DNA of 11,545 nucleotides from positions 1 to 11,545 of the forward strand of contig LOES01000191.1 of NCBI GenBank assembly GCA_001515955.1, in the 5' to 3' direction. Of this stretch, positions 5,466-11,545 are shown one piece after another (position 1 is the first letter of the stretch; each line of letters begins with the position of its first letter). Made by a program: the position numbers and the translations under genes. This DNA comes from Clostridia bacterium BRH_c25 (lineage in GTDB: Bacteria > Bacillota_A > Clostridia > Lutisporales > Lutisporaceae). The notes beneath the pieces were generated by a model. That model ran no database searches. It was not told the origin of the DNA and saw only the letters and a list, made by a program, of their open reading frames with translations.

Positions 5466-6431
5466 TTATGAACATAATATTGAATCTATCTCAAACCAGT
5501 GTTCCGTCAGCCAAAGCATTTCATCTTTGAAACGCTTTGGGGTTTTATCACATTCTCCAAAAAATTCCGGCTGTATCCACCACGGTATTTCAATGCACCA
5601 CGAAAGCCGCAAAGCATCCGCTATATTAGGTAACGTCAACGCTGAATGCTGTGAATAGCCTTCAAGGAAAGCGCATACCTTTTCGACGTTCATTATATTG
5701 CCTTCCAACGCAAAAGACAGTATCGCTCTTCCTATATCATGCCAAATATAGCTGTAGCAATTACGGTCGAAATCAACGACAGCGGATATGCAATCCACAT
5801 CGAACAGGATATTGCCGGAGTGAAAATCCTCATGAGTGAATCCTTTGGGAAACTTATCAAAAAATTCGGTGCTAAGCTGCTTCAAAATCGGCTCCAGCGC
5901 AAGCAAAGCTTTCCGGTATTCAACATGAGCGTCTGGCGAGCATTTCGTCATACGGGAGTTAAAGTTTTCCCATGATAAATCCATCGTATAACCGCCAAAA
6001 ACGGGTAGGTTCTTGACTGAAGGCTCCAGTAATTGTGAAAACGCTCTGTGCATTACAGCGCAGGTGCTTCCGAGACTGCGCATTTGCGTTATTGTGATTG
6101 TGTCGGGGTTTTCTGTCTTTCCCGAGCAAAAATCCATGACCATATAGGCTGTTTTGTCATCCAGCCAACGAATTACACGGTCTCCGCACTGCCAGAGAAA
6201 CGGACAGGGAACGCTGTTTTTTTCAAGGATAATCTGCCGCTGCAGACTGGACTCGATTAACTCAATACTTTCTCTGCGAAACCGCTTAGAGCTGTATTGT
6301 TTGACCAATAGTTCGCCTTTTTCAGTTGAAACTTTCCATTTCTGATTCAGCAATCCACCTGTTACCGGAGTAATTTGATTAAAAGTTATCCCATAGCTTT
6401 CTTTCAAATCAGCTATAATTTTATCTTCCAT
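5466..6431 (-). CDS. APH/choline-kinase-family phosphotransferase
   Basis: 321 residues. The catalytic loop is HEDFHSGNILF (H200, D202, N207), the Brenner motif of aminoglycoside phosphotransferases, followed by the metal-binding VVDFDR (D220, D222). LLVKQY (K44) fits the ATP-binding lysine, after a glycine-rich VTGGLLNQKWKV loop (23-34). The length and layout are those of the APH family, which also contains spore-coat CotS-like, homoserine and choline kinases. The substrate cannot be assigned; aminoglycosides or small hydroxylated metabolites are both possible. ATG at 6429-6431 follows AGAGG with about 8 bases spacing. It converges with the GNAT gene on the left, so the two are not an operon. 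Confidence 0.82.
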   Translation of the reverse strand: MEDKIIADLKESYGITFNQITPVTGGLLNQKWKVSTEKGELLVKQYSSKRFRRESIELIESSLQRQIILEKNSVPCPFLWQCGDRVIRWLDDKTAYMVMDFCSGKTENPDTITITQMRSLGSTCAVMHRAFSQLLEPSVKNLPVFGGYTMDLSWENFNSRMTKCSPDAHVEYRKALLALEPILKQLSTEFFDKFPKGFTHEDFHSGNILFDVDCISAVVDFDRNCYSYIWHDIGRAILSFALEGNIMNVEKVCAFLEGYSQHSALTLPNIADALRLSWCIEIPWWIQPEFFGECDKTPKRFKDEMLWLTEHWFEIDSILCS

Positions 6432-6450
6432 GCAATAACCTCTTGAACAA

Positions 6451-6479
6451 AATATAAATTTTCTAACTTCACTGTTTAA
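6451..6479 (-). promoter_or_regulatory. Candidate promoter of the phosphotransferase gene
   Basis: On the minus strand TTAAAC (6474-6479), 17-base spacer, TATATT (6451-6456), 20 bases before the ATG. The -35 is only a moderate match. Confidence 0.4.
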
Positions 6480-6568
6480 AAATAATCATTGCTTCACAAC
6501 ATAAAACGAATATGCATTTCAGGTATTAATGGTCGTAACTTTATCTTCATGCGTTTTCACACAACCTC

Positions 6569-6882
6569 AGACATACCCTACATCCGAATGCTGTTATTCT
6601 ATTGCCTTGCCATTATACCTGTTACAATCTTGTCTCATGCAATTTCTTCTTCCACAAAACAGTTATTTGTCCGAAAAAATCAAACAGATGTAATTGAAAT
6701 ATGTTATATGCATTCTCACATTGCTTACTTTCATCTATTTGTCATTTCTCTATCCTTCGAATATATTATTCGATATATATTTCCATATCCCTCCAAATAA
6801 TTCAAAAATATTGGCTCTTTTCTATCACAATACAGACAAATAAACACCGTTCTTTTTTCTTTCCTCAGACCGGCAGTTTATC
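6569..6882. repeat. hicB-upstream repeat, copy 2 (partner at 3947-4262)
   Basis: A 314-bp segment of low GC, without a gene, collinear with 3947-4262. This copy keeps a palindrome TCGAATATATTATTCGA (6757-6773) whose left arm has decayed in copy 1. Together with the short spacer up to 7018 it explains most of the gene-free stretch 6432-7018. No hicA toxin reading frame was found in it on either strand. Confidence 0.8.
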
Positions 6883-6898
6883 TATATATAATAATTTA

Positions 6899-6927
6899 TT
6901 TACACGCATCATAATACGCATTACAAT
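6899..6927 (+). promoter_or_regulatory. Promoter of the hicB locus
   Basis: TTTACA (6899-6904), 17-base spacer, TACAAT (6922-6927), about 90 bases before the hicB ATG. It lies just to the right of the conserved repeat and has no counterpart in copy 1. Confidence 0.55.
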
Positions 6928-6947
6928 ATACTTGCATAGAAAAGCAG

Positions 6948-6975
6948 GCAGGAATAAAATTCAAATAATTCCTGC
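6948..6975 (+). promoter_or_regulatory. Dyad in the hicB leader
   Basis: GCAGGAAT (6948-6955) and ATTCCTGC (6968-6975) are perfect inverted copies 12 bases apart, between promoter and start codon. HicB-type antitoxins with a C-terminal DNA-binding domain repress their own operon, so an operator is a reasonable guess; an RNA hairpin is the alternative. Confidence 0.35.
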
Positions 6976-7018
6976 TCCTCTTATAAACAAAAAATATAAA
7001 AATAAGGAGATATTTCTC

Positions 7019-7434
7019 ATGAAAAAAGATAGTTATATTTATCCTGCAATATTGAACTATGCAGAAGATGGAATTTCAATCATATTCCCGGATTTGCCCG
7101 GTTGTTTGCCTTGTGCAGCTAATATCGATGAAGCCGTTCACAATGCAAAGGAAGCCATGGCACTCCACTTGTATGGATGGAAGAAGATAATGATACAATA
7201 CCCGAACCTACATCTATAAATAAGATTGGATTGGAGCCTAATCAAGCAATTGTTCTGGTTGAAGTACACATGCCTATTTATAGAGAGGCAATAGAAAACG
7301 AATATGTCAGAAAAAATGTAACATTACCCCATTGGCTCGAGAAACTTGCTGAAAATAAGGGCATCAACTTTTCCCAGGTACTCCAGAAAGCCTTGAAGGA
7401 TATACTGGGCATTGGAGAATACAAACACTCTTGA
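7019..7434 (+). pseudogene. hicB: HicB-family antitoxin, broken by a one-base frameshift
   Basis: The first part (MKKDSYIYPAILNYAEDG, then FPDLPGCLPCAANIDEA and EAMALHLYG) is the HicB partial RNase-H fold. After LYG the frame goes wrong, and the rest of the protein continues in another frame from MEEDNDTIPEP to QKALKDILGIGEYKHS, including VTLPHWLEKLAENKGINFSQVLQ, the ribbon-helix-helix-like DNA-binding part. Restoring one base near 7176-7177 gives a normal HicB of about 138 residues. The ATG at 7019 follows AAGGAGA with 8 bases spacing. HicB neutralises the HicA mRNA-cleaving toxin, but no hicA is visible, so this is an orphan. The lesion is either a real mutation or a sequencing error. Confidence 0.82.
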
Positions 7435-7448
7435 AGTAAATTAGGTAT

Positions 7449-7521
7449 ATAGGTACCAGGTGCACAGGTTATTATATTTGAATAGCCTAATAACCTAATA
7501 ACCTTATAGCCTGGCACCTAT
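7449..7521. repeat. REPIN-like hairpin element C
   Basis: Two 26-base arms (7449-7474 and 7496-7521) pair as ATAGGTxCCAGG with CCTGGxACCTAT and AGGTTATTA with TAATAACCT, interrupted by a symmetrical five-by-five unpaired bubble (TGCAC on the left). The loop is 21 bases. It lies between the convergent ends of hicB and the ABC permease and could act as a two-way terminator. Element D has the same architecture, including the TGCAC bubble. Confidence 0.75.
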
Positions 7522-7535
7522 CCCGCTCGTTTATT

Positions 7536-8345
7536 TTAGGAACGCAAGTCCTTTCTTTTATAAATCTCGTGTGCAACTATATAGCAAATAACAATGGCCA
7601 ATATACCAACCAGCCATTCTTCCTTTCTAATCCCTTCTGTCATTAATTTTTGTGTTTTAATCCAGTCCATGGGTGATAAATAAGATAAAAAACTTAAATC
7701 ATCTATTACTAGACCCATAATTCCTAAAATAAATGTACTAAATACAATGGCAATTACAATCCCAGAAGAACCTTTACTTCTTTTTAGCCAAGCGGATAGA
7801 AGCACCCCTATTGCCATAAAAACGAGGCCAATATATAGGATGGAACCATATAAAATGCTGGTTTCCTTAATACTTTCAACAAAATTATAATCGTTGAAGG
7901 AGAGATAGCCAATGACTGTTATAATACAAAGAACAATAAGTATAGAAAGAAAGGAAAAGATGTTTGCAAGTGTTTTCTGTAATAATATTTCACCACGTGA
8001 AATTGACTTGCTATATAAGAATTCAATGGTTCCATCTGTTTCCTCTTTAATAAGAGAATTCACTGCTAATTGTGTGACAAGTACCATGATCGCTAATGTT
8101 ATATATTGAAGGACATAGCCAAAGAAGTTTGTTATAACGGTAAAATCCGTGAGTTCTGCTAACCCAAGTGCTTCCAGTAATGATGGGTCCAAACCCTCCA
8201 TTTTCGCTCCTGCAAGTTCCTTCATAGACTCCGTCTGCATAGCAGGAAAAAATGAAAGGAGCATAAATGTAATACTACTTAGAGTAATTGCCCATTTCAA
8301 GGTGCTTTTCCATGTATTCTTTATCTCCAATCGAAAAACATTCAT
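7536..8345 (-). CDS. ABC-2 type transporter permease
   Basis: 269 residues with about six hydrophobic segments (roughly 17-36, 73-97, 128-150, 163-186, 195-214, 245-261). SLIKEETDGTIEFLYSKSIS (97-116) is the conserved cytoplasmic loop of ABC-2 exporters (EExxGTxExL...pisR), which couples the permease to its ATPase. It acts in the cytoplasmic membrane; the cargo (drug, peptide or lipid) is unknown. ATG at 8343-8345 follows GGTGG and lies two bases after the ATPase stop, so it is the second gene of an ATPase-permease operon. The reading frame is intact although its ATPase is not. Confidence 0.85.
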   Translation of the reverse strand: MNVFRLEIKNTWKSTLKWAITLSSITFMLLSFFPAMQTESMKELAGAKMEGLDPSLLEALGLAELTDFTVITNFFGYVLQYITLAIMVLVTQLAVNSLIKEETDGTIEFLYSKSISRGEILLQKTLANIFSFLSILIVLCIITVIGYLSFNDYNFVESIKETSILYGSILYIGLVFMAIGVLLSAWLKRSKGSSGIVIAIVFSTFILGIMGLVIDDLSFLSYLSPMDWIKTQKLMTEGIRKEEWLVGILAIVICYIVAHEIYKRKDLRS

Positions 8346-8347
8346 TG

Positions 8348-9134
8348 CTATTCCACCTTTCCATAAAGATCCATAAACTGTTCTTCCAGACTTTCATTTT
8401 CAATGGTAAAATCCTCCATATCGGCTTCGTGTAATAATTTAAGCAACGAAGCACTATCACCTTGATAACGTAAGACACGTTTATTTTCCTTTTGCTCCAA
8501 TAGCTGCATGTTAGGATGAGTAATATCCTTGCCTCCCCAAATGGTTACTATTTTCTGAGGTTGACGTATTTCCTTTAAATCTGTTACTGCAAGGATTTTA
8601 CCTTGCTTAATAAACGCAACCCTATGGCAATATTCCTGTACTTCTCCAAGATTATGGCTTGATAAAAGGACGGCAACTCCATTTGCAGACTGACTTTTTA
8701 GTTCAGTAAATAATCGTTTCTGCATCATGGGATCTAGTCCATTGGTTGGCTCATCTAATATCAGTACTTTTGGTTTTACTGCCAGTGCACAGACGTTCTG
8801 CTTCCTCATCATGGGAACCCCTGTAAAATCCATTGCTCACCCTAATTAATTCCCGTATTGTCATATCCCCGTAAAATCTAACATCACTGGGAATATATCC
8901 TGTGAATTTTTTAATCTCTTCACTTTCTTTTACGACATCCTTACCGCATATTGTAGCATTGCCGCCACTAGGAAAAATGAAATTTAGCAGCATTCTTATC
9001 GTTGTTGATTTTCCAGCTCCATTTGGTCCGACGAATCCGAATATTTCACCTTCTTGTACCGAAAATGATACATTTTCAACACCTAGATGCTTCCCATAAT
9101 TTTTTTTCAAATTGCTTATTTGAATAGCATCCAT
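8348..9134 (-). pseudogene. ABC transporter ATPase, internal deletion with frameshift
   Basis: The front half (from 9134) begins MDAIQISNLKKNYGKHLG and carries Walker A GPNGAGKST (36-44), then GYIPSDVRFYGDMTIREL and SHDEEAERLC. The frame then leaves the family and stops soon after. The rear half, in another frame, restarts at ALAVKPKVLILDEPTNGLDP (Walker B and D-loop) with the H-loop LLSSHN, and runs to the end. Related ATPases have about 26 residues between these two points, including the LSxGN signature motif, which is completely absent. The junction falls at GTCTGTGC on the minus strand (8787-8794), consistent with a deletion between short repeats. Without the signature motif and in frame, no working ATPase is expected. 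ATG follows AAGGTGG. Confidence 0.85.
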
Positions 9135-9151
9135 TATCTAGCCACCTTTCA

Positions 9152-9265
9152 TTATAACCCTTTATTTTTTCCTTTAAATTTATTTAGTACATCATTTGAA
9201 AGTGTAAATAATGGACCTGCAATAATTCCTGATATCAAAAGCGTTTTTCTTCTAACATGAAACAT
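9152..9265 (-). CDS. Small membrane ORF, 37 residues; possible DUF998 remnant
   Basis: Starting MFHVRRKTLLISGIIAGPLF and ending FKGKNKGL. GGAGG lies 8 bases before this ATG, although an in-frame ATG at 9289 would add eight residues. One hydrophobic stretch (about 9-21) resembles, from memory, the first membrane helix of DUF998 proteins (LLISGIIAGPLF); those continue for about 200 residues, so this may be an internal-deletion remnant with its two ends joined. It is the first reading frame of the transcript carrying the damaged ABC operon, 17 bases before the ATPase start. A genuine short membrane peptide is the alternative. Confidence 0.4.
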   Translation of the reverse strand: MFHVRRKTLLISGIIAGPLFTLSNDVLNKFKGKNKGL

Positions 9266-9311
9266 TGTCATGTCCTCCTTCAAATTCATGATCTAGGAAA
9301 TTTAAAGGAAA

Positions 9312-9320
9312 CACCTCCCC
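9312..9320 (-). promoter_or_regulatory. Ribosome site without a gene
   Basis: Minus-strand GGGGAGGTG, a strong Shine-Dalgarno sequence just after the promoter at 9346-9374, but no start codon follows at normal spacing that opens a useful frame. It may mark the start of a lost first gene, for instance a regulator of the ABC operon. Confidence 0.35.
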
Positions 9321-9345
9321 TATACTTCTACATCACCTTATACAT

Positions 9346-9374
9346 AGTATAAATTTAGTATATCAATTTCTCAA
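9346..9374 (-). promoter_or_regulatory. Promoter of the ABC transporter operon
   Basis: Minus strand TTGAGA (9369-9374), 17-base spacer, TATACT (9346-9351). Immediately downstream the plus strand reads TATACATAGTATA (9339-9351), an almost perfect palindrome over the -10 that could be a repressor operator. Confidence 0.6.
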
Positions 9375-9445
9375 CGAATTATAGCTCTGGTACATTATTC
9401 AGTGGTTAAGTTGCATTGCAAGAAATTAAGTCTATAAACATAAAT

Positions 9446-9468
9446 CCCCCAAACTCTTAGTCTGAGGG
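9446..9468 (-). terminator. Hairpin in the gap left of the second acetyltransferase
   Basis: Minus strand CCCTCAGACT and AGTTTGGGGG pair over ten positions (two of them G-T) with an AAG loop, followed by ATTTATGTTTATAG. Its position fits the end of the acetyltransferase transcript or insulation before the ABC promoter. The rest of the gene-free stretch 9266-9637 holds only the ABC promoter and REPIN element D. Confidence 0.4.
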
Positions 9469-9551
9469 AAAATAAAGCACACTTCAATTTTCATCTAAAT
9501 ACTCTGAAACCTTGCTTTCAGTTTTAACATTCCAGACTCTTACTTCTATTC

Positions 9552-9629
9552 AGGTGTCAGGTGCACAGGTTATTTGGTTATTGAAATCAACAAATATAAT
9601 AACTTAATAACCTCGGAGCCTGACATCTA
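9552..9629. repeat. REPIN-like hairpin element D
   Basis: The left arm AGGTGTCAGG-TGCAC-AGGTTATT (9552-9574) pairs with the right arm 9607-9629 (AATAACCT-CGGAG-CCTGACATCT), again with a five-by-five bubble whose left side is TGCAC, as in element C. Both right arms continue ATCCC. The element ends 8 bases before the acetyltransferase stop codon, so it probably forms the 3' end of that transcript. Confidence 0.75.
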
Positions 9630-9637
9630 TCCCCCTA

Positions 9638-10177
9638 CTATGACCGAAATTTAGCATACAACATCAAATCATAATATGTATTATCTATGAAATAATAGTC
9701 CTTCAATCGCCCTTCCAACTCAAAACCGTTCTTTTCCAGCACTCGGGCCGAACCGATATTCGCATCCACCACACGTGCGTGGAGCTTGTGAAGGTTAAGG
9801 GAGGCAAATGCAAAATCATTCATTATAGCAGTAGTTTCTGTGCCATAACCTTTGCCCCAATGCCTGCTGTGAAAAACATAACCGATTTCTGCGTGCTTCG
9901 CTTCGTGGTCAAAATTGAAAATCATGGCTGTCCCTATTATTTCTTGAGTTGACTTAAGAATAATCGATGCATATAAATGTGTACCCACTGATTCACGTCT
10001 CAACATTTCTTCAATATAATTATGGGTTTCTTCCAAAGCTTTCATTAATGGCCAGCCAATAAAGCGTTTAACATTCTTATCTGAAGCATAGCTGTGTATT
10101 TCTTGGGCATCATTGGTACTCAAGGGTTTGAAGCAAATGTTTTCGCCTTCCAAACCATGAAATAAATTTGTATTCAT
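9638..10177 (-). CDS. RimJ/RimL-like GNAT acetyltransferase
   Basis: 179 residues. ICFKPLSTNDAQEIHSYASD (14-33) is the typical start of the RimJ/RimL group; AEIGYVFHSRHWGKGYGTET (96-115) contains the acetyl-CoA loop (HWGKGYGTE); ANIGSARVLEKNGFELEGRL (139-158) is the late motif with the conserved NxxSxRVLEKxGF. Family members acetylate the N-terminus of ribosomal proteins or small amine substrates; the specific target is not readable. ATG at 10175-10177 follows GGGGGA. It is divergent from rubrerythrin and shares with it the 100-bp repeat as promoter region (a TATAAT-like GGTATAATG lies in it on the minus strand). Confidence 0.85.
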   Translation of the reverse strand: MNTNLFHGLEGENICFKPLSTNDAQEIHSYASDKNVKRFIGWPLMKALEETHNYIEEMLRRESVGTHLYASIILKSTQEIIGTAMIFNFDHEAKHAEIGYVFHSRHWGKGYGTETTAIMNDFAFASLNLHKLHARVVDANIGSARVLEKNGFELEGRLKDYYFIDNTYYDLMLYAKFRS

Positions 10178-10185
10178 ATTAGTCC

Positions 10186-10285
10186 CCCTGCATGTTTTAT
10201 GTTTGTCTTACCCCTCTACATTATACCATCCCCCCTTATTTGTTTCACTATTTCCAGGAGGGTTATGAAAATGTTTACAAATTAG
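10186..10285 (+). repeat. 100-bp repeat, copy 2, the rubrerythrin/acetyltransferase divergent promoter region
   Basis: Partner of 5330-5430. It fills most of the space between two divergent genes, carrying the acetyltransferase ribosome site edge on one side and the rubrerythrin -35 box on the other. Copy 1 is not next to either gene, so copy 2 is probably the original. Confidence 0.85.
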
Positions 10286-10301
10286 AGAATTGACCTATAA
10301 T
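10274..10301 (+). promoter_or_regulatory. Rubrerythrin promoter
   Basis: TTTACA (10274-10279), 16-base spacer, TATAAT (10296-10301), about 58 bases before the start codon. The bases from 10296 on (TATAATATAATAATAAG) are AT-repetitive; a clean PerR box cannot be made out. Confidence 0.65.
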
Positions 10302-10358
10302 ATAATAATAAGAAGAATTACACAATAACTAATGAATAATAAAAATGGAGGAATATGA

Positions 10359-10853
10359 ATGGAAGAACAAAAAACACTTAAGAACCTCATGGAAGCCTTT
10401 GCAGGAGAATCTCAGGCTAACAGAAAATATCTGGCCTACTCAAAGAAAGCGGCGGCAGAAGGAAAAGTCAACGCAGCCAAGCTGTTCAAGGCGGCTTCCG
10501 ATGCTGAAACCTTGCATGCTCTCAAGCATTTTGACGTTGCAGGCAAAACCGGAACAACTGTTGACAATCTAAAGGACGCAGTTATCGGTGAAACCCATGA
10601 ATATCAAGACATGTATCCTGATTTTGTGAAAACTGCCGAAGAAGAAGGCAACAAGGCGGCAGTCATGACATTTACCTTTGCTATGAAGGCTGAGGAGGTC
10701 CATGCCAGGTTATATAAGGAAGCCTTGGAAAATCTCGATCAATCAGAAGAAATATTTTACTACCTCTGTCCTGTATGTGGGAATATCGAAAAATCCGTTC
10801 CCGATAAATGCAGCATCTGTGGCGTGCCCGGGGCTAAGTTCATTAAATATTAA
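10359..10853 (+). CDS. rbr: Rubrerythrin
   Basis: 164 residues. The ferritin-like di-iron domain shows AFAGES (E17), SDAETLHA (E50, H53), GETHEYQDMYP (E78, E81) and KAEEVHARLY (E112, H115), the ligand pattern of rubrerythrins. The C-terminal rubredoxin-like domain has CPVC (137-140) and CSIC (151-154), which bind one iron. It reduces hydrogen peroxide to water in the cytoplasm using electrons from rubredoxin or NADH-linked partners, protecting anaerobes from oxidative stress. ATG at 10359 follows GGAGG with 7 bases spacing. It has its own promoter and a strong terminator, so it is monocistronic. Length and residues are complete; nothing appears damaged. Confidence 0.95.
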   Translation: MEEQKTLKNLMEAFAGESQANRKYLAYSKKAAAEGKVNAAKLFKAASDAETLHALKHFDVAGKTGTTVDNLKDAVIGETHEYQDMYPDFVKTAEEEGNKAAVMTFTFAMKAEEVHARLYKEALENLDQSEEIFYYLCPVCGNIEKSVPDKCSICGVPGAKFIKY

Positions 10854-10881
10854 CCCAATGCAGCATTAGCTTCTATAAGTG

Positions 10882-10924
10882 AACCACCAAGAAGTATGTT
10901 ATATCTTGCTTCTTGGTGGTTTTT
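10882..10924 (+). terminator. Rubrerythrin terminator
   Basis: AACCACCAAGAAG (10882-10894) pairs perfectly with CTTCTTGGTGGTT (10909-10921) around a 14-base loop, followed by a short T run. It lies 29 bases after the stop codon and is a clear rho-independent terminator. Confidence 0.92.
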
Positions 10925-11021
10925 GAATAAGCGGGAAAGTGCGGTGGCATCATAATACCTTATATTTGGGTTCTCAAAAAACTACATAGACCTTATTTGT
11001 TATATGGCACCCATCATCCCA

Positions 11022-11228
11022 TTACTCATTCAGATAGATACTGACACGGTTCTGTATAAGTTTTCCGACATCTTTGGCTGACCGCTGATCACTCAGATAT
11101 GCTTTCAGCTCACCTTCGATGATGGATTTGAGCTGAAGATTATAATCATTAAGCTGCCCAAGGGATGAGATTGTTGATTTTATTTGCTCAAACTGTTTTG
11201 CTGTAAAAAGTAAAATAACCGGATATCT
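11022..11228 (-). pseudogene. Remnant of an extracellular solute-binding protein, C-terminal end
   Basis: The open minus-strand frame, bounded by a stop at 11229-11231, has no usable start and encodes 68 residues beginning YPVILLFTAKQFEQIKS and ending SAKDVGKLIQNRVSIYLNE. The final part has the typical ending of sugar ABC transporter solute-binding lipoproteins of Firmicutes (…AEDVAKLIQNRxxIYVNE), and LNDYNLQLKSIIEGELKAYL fits the helix before it. The rest of the protein (about 400 residues) is missing, so this is debris. No transporter partners are in the window. The family call rests on recalled C-terminal motifs. Confidence 0.55.
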
Positions 11229-11242
11229 TTAGTGTCTGCCGC

Positions 11243-11545
11243 CTACTTCTCTTTTTCTTCTCTAAAGAGTTCATCGATCTGCTGTTTGGTTTCAACAGGC
11301 AATGTATCCTTAAGATAATTAAGATCTACCGCTTGTCTTTCCCGATAGACCTGAATGACTCTTTCACTGGCACTTTCAATTTCCTCCTTCAGCTCTCTGG
11401 CAGATAACAAGGAACATCCTGCTCCCCTTATAATAATCTGCTGTAAACCGTCTGAGGTTGCAACCGCTATATTATATTTTTTCTGATTGTTACGGGCAAA
11501 TTTTTCAATATACTGGTCCGCCGTTTGTGCCTCCCTGGTATATAC
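11243..11545 (-). CDS. YacP/Rae1-type NYN-domain ribonuclease, C-terminal part (runs off right edge)
   Basis: The last 100 codons of a gene whose start is beyond the window. VYTREAQTADQYIEKFARNN followed by YNIAVATSDGLQQIIIRGAG and LSARELKEEI is the conserved C-terminal half of YacP proteins (VYT...ETADxxIE, VATSDxxEQ, MSARELxxE), with the acidic residues of the PIN-like NYN fold. In Bacillus subtilis this family (Rae1) enters the ribosome A site and cuts mRNA. The charged tail (EEKEK) ends the protein at TAG. Rough position 60-180 of a normal 170-200 residue protein is inferred. It lies just upstream of the solute-binding remnant in the same direction. Confidence 0.75.
   Translation of the reverse strand, partial: VYTREAQTADQYIEKFARNNQKKYNIAVATSDGLQQIIIRGAGCSLLSARELKEEIESASERVIQVYRERQAVDLNYLKDTLPVETKQQIDELFREEKEK

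Noticed and set aside
6701..7018. In-frame N-terminal extension of HicB by about 106 residues
   Set aside because: It translates the AT-rich repeat and promoter into low-complexity sequence; the ATG at 7019 has a good ribosome site and matches the normal HicB start.
7449..9629. CRISPR array from the repeated GGTGTCAGG motifs
   Set aside because: The repeats are inverted pairs at irregular distances of hundreds to thousands of bases, not regularly spaced direct repeats.
10296..10340. PerR box in front of rubrerythrin
   Set aside because: The AT-rich run resembles half-sites, but I could not find a 7-1-7 inverted repeat close to the known consensus.

Overview
The window looks like chromosomal DNA of a low-to-moderate GC Firmicute, probably an anaerobic or microaerophilic member of the Clostridia or Negativicutes. 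The support is a two-domain rubrerythrin, a YacP-type ribonuclease tail, GGAGG ribosome sites in front of nearly every gene, an ABC-2 efflux pair of Firmicutes type and AT-rich spacers. I cannot name the genus.

The left third (1-3721, all minus strand) is a compact glycan operon. It is read as a GT32-type DXD glycosyltransferase, then an unusual 735-residue three-domain protein (GT25 glycosyltransferase, sulfotransferase-like P-loop domain, GH16 glycosidase fold), then a NodU/CmcH-type carbamoyltransferase that runs off the left edge. The first two genes overlap by four bases and the third follows after 29 bases. The set looks suited to building and decorating a surface or exported glycan with carbamoyl, and possibly sulfate, groups.

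The middle (about 3780-7530) is a patchwork of small enzymes separated by repeats. It holds an AAC(6')-like GNAT acetyltransferase with a possible translational attenuator (8-codon leader plus a sequence complementary to its ribosome site), an APH-family phosphotransferase, and two related HicB loci. One hicB is broken by a single-base frameshift. The other is reduced to its upstream region plus its last codons around unrelated DNA. No hicA toxin is visible.

The right part (7536-10177, minus strand) holds an ABC-2 permease, its ATPase partner with an internal deletion that removes the signature motif, a tiny membrane ORF that may be another deletion remnant, and a RimJ/RimL-like acetyltransferase. 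From 10359 on are rubrerythrin with promoter and a strong terminator, a fragment of an extracellular solute-binding protein, and the C-terminal half of a YacP-type ribonuclease.

Three repeat families tie the window together: a 316-bp hicB-upstream repeat, a 100-bp repeat of the rubrerythrin/acetyltransferase intergenic region, and REPIN-like hairpins built on a GGTGYCAGG/CCTGRCACC-like core. With the several deletion-type pseudogenes they suggest a recombining accessory region next to ordinary housekeeping genes. All family assignments come from reading motifs by eye; no database search was run.
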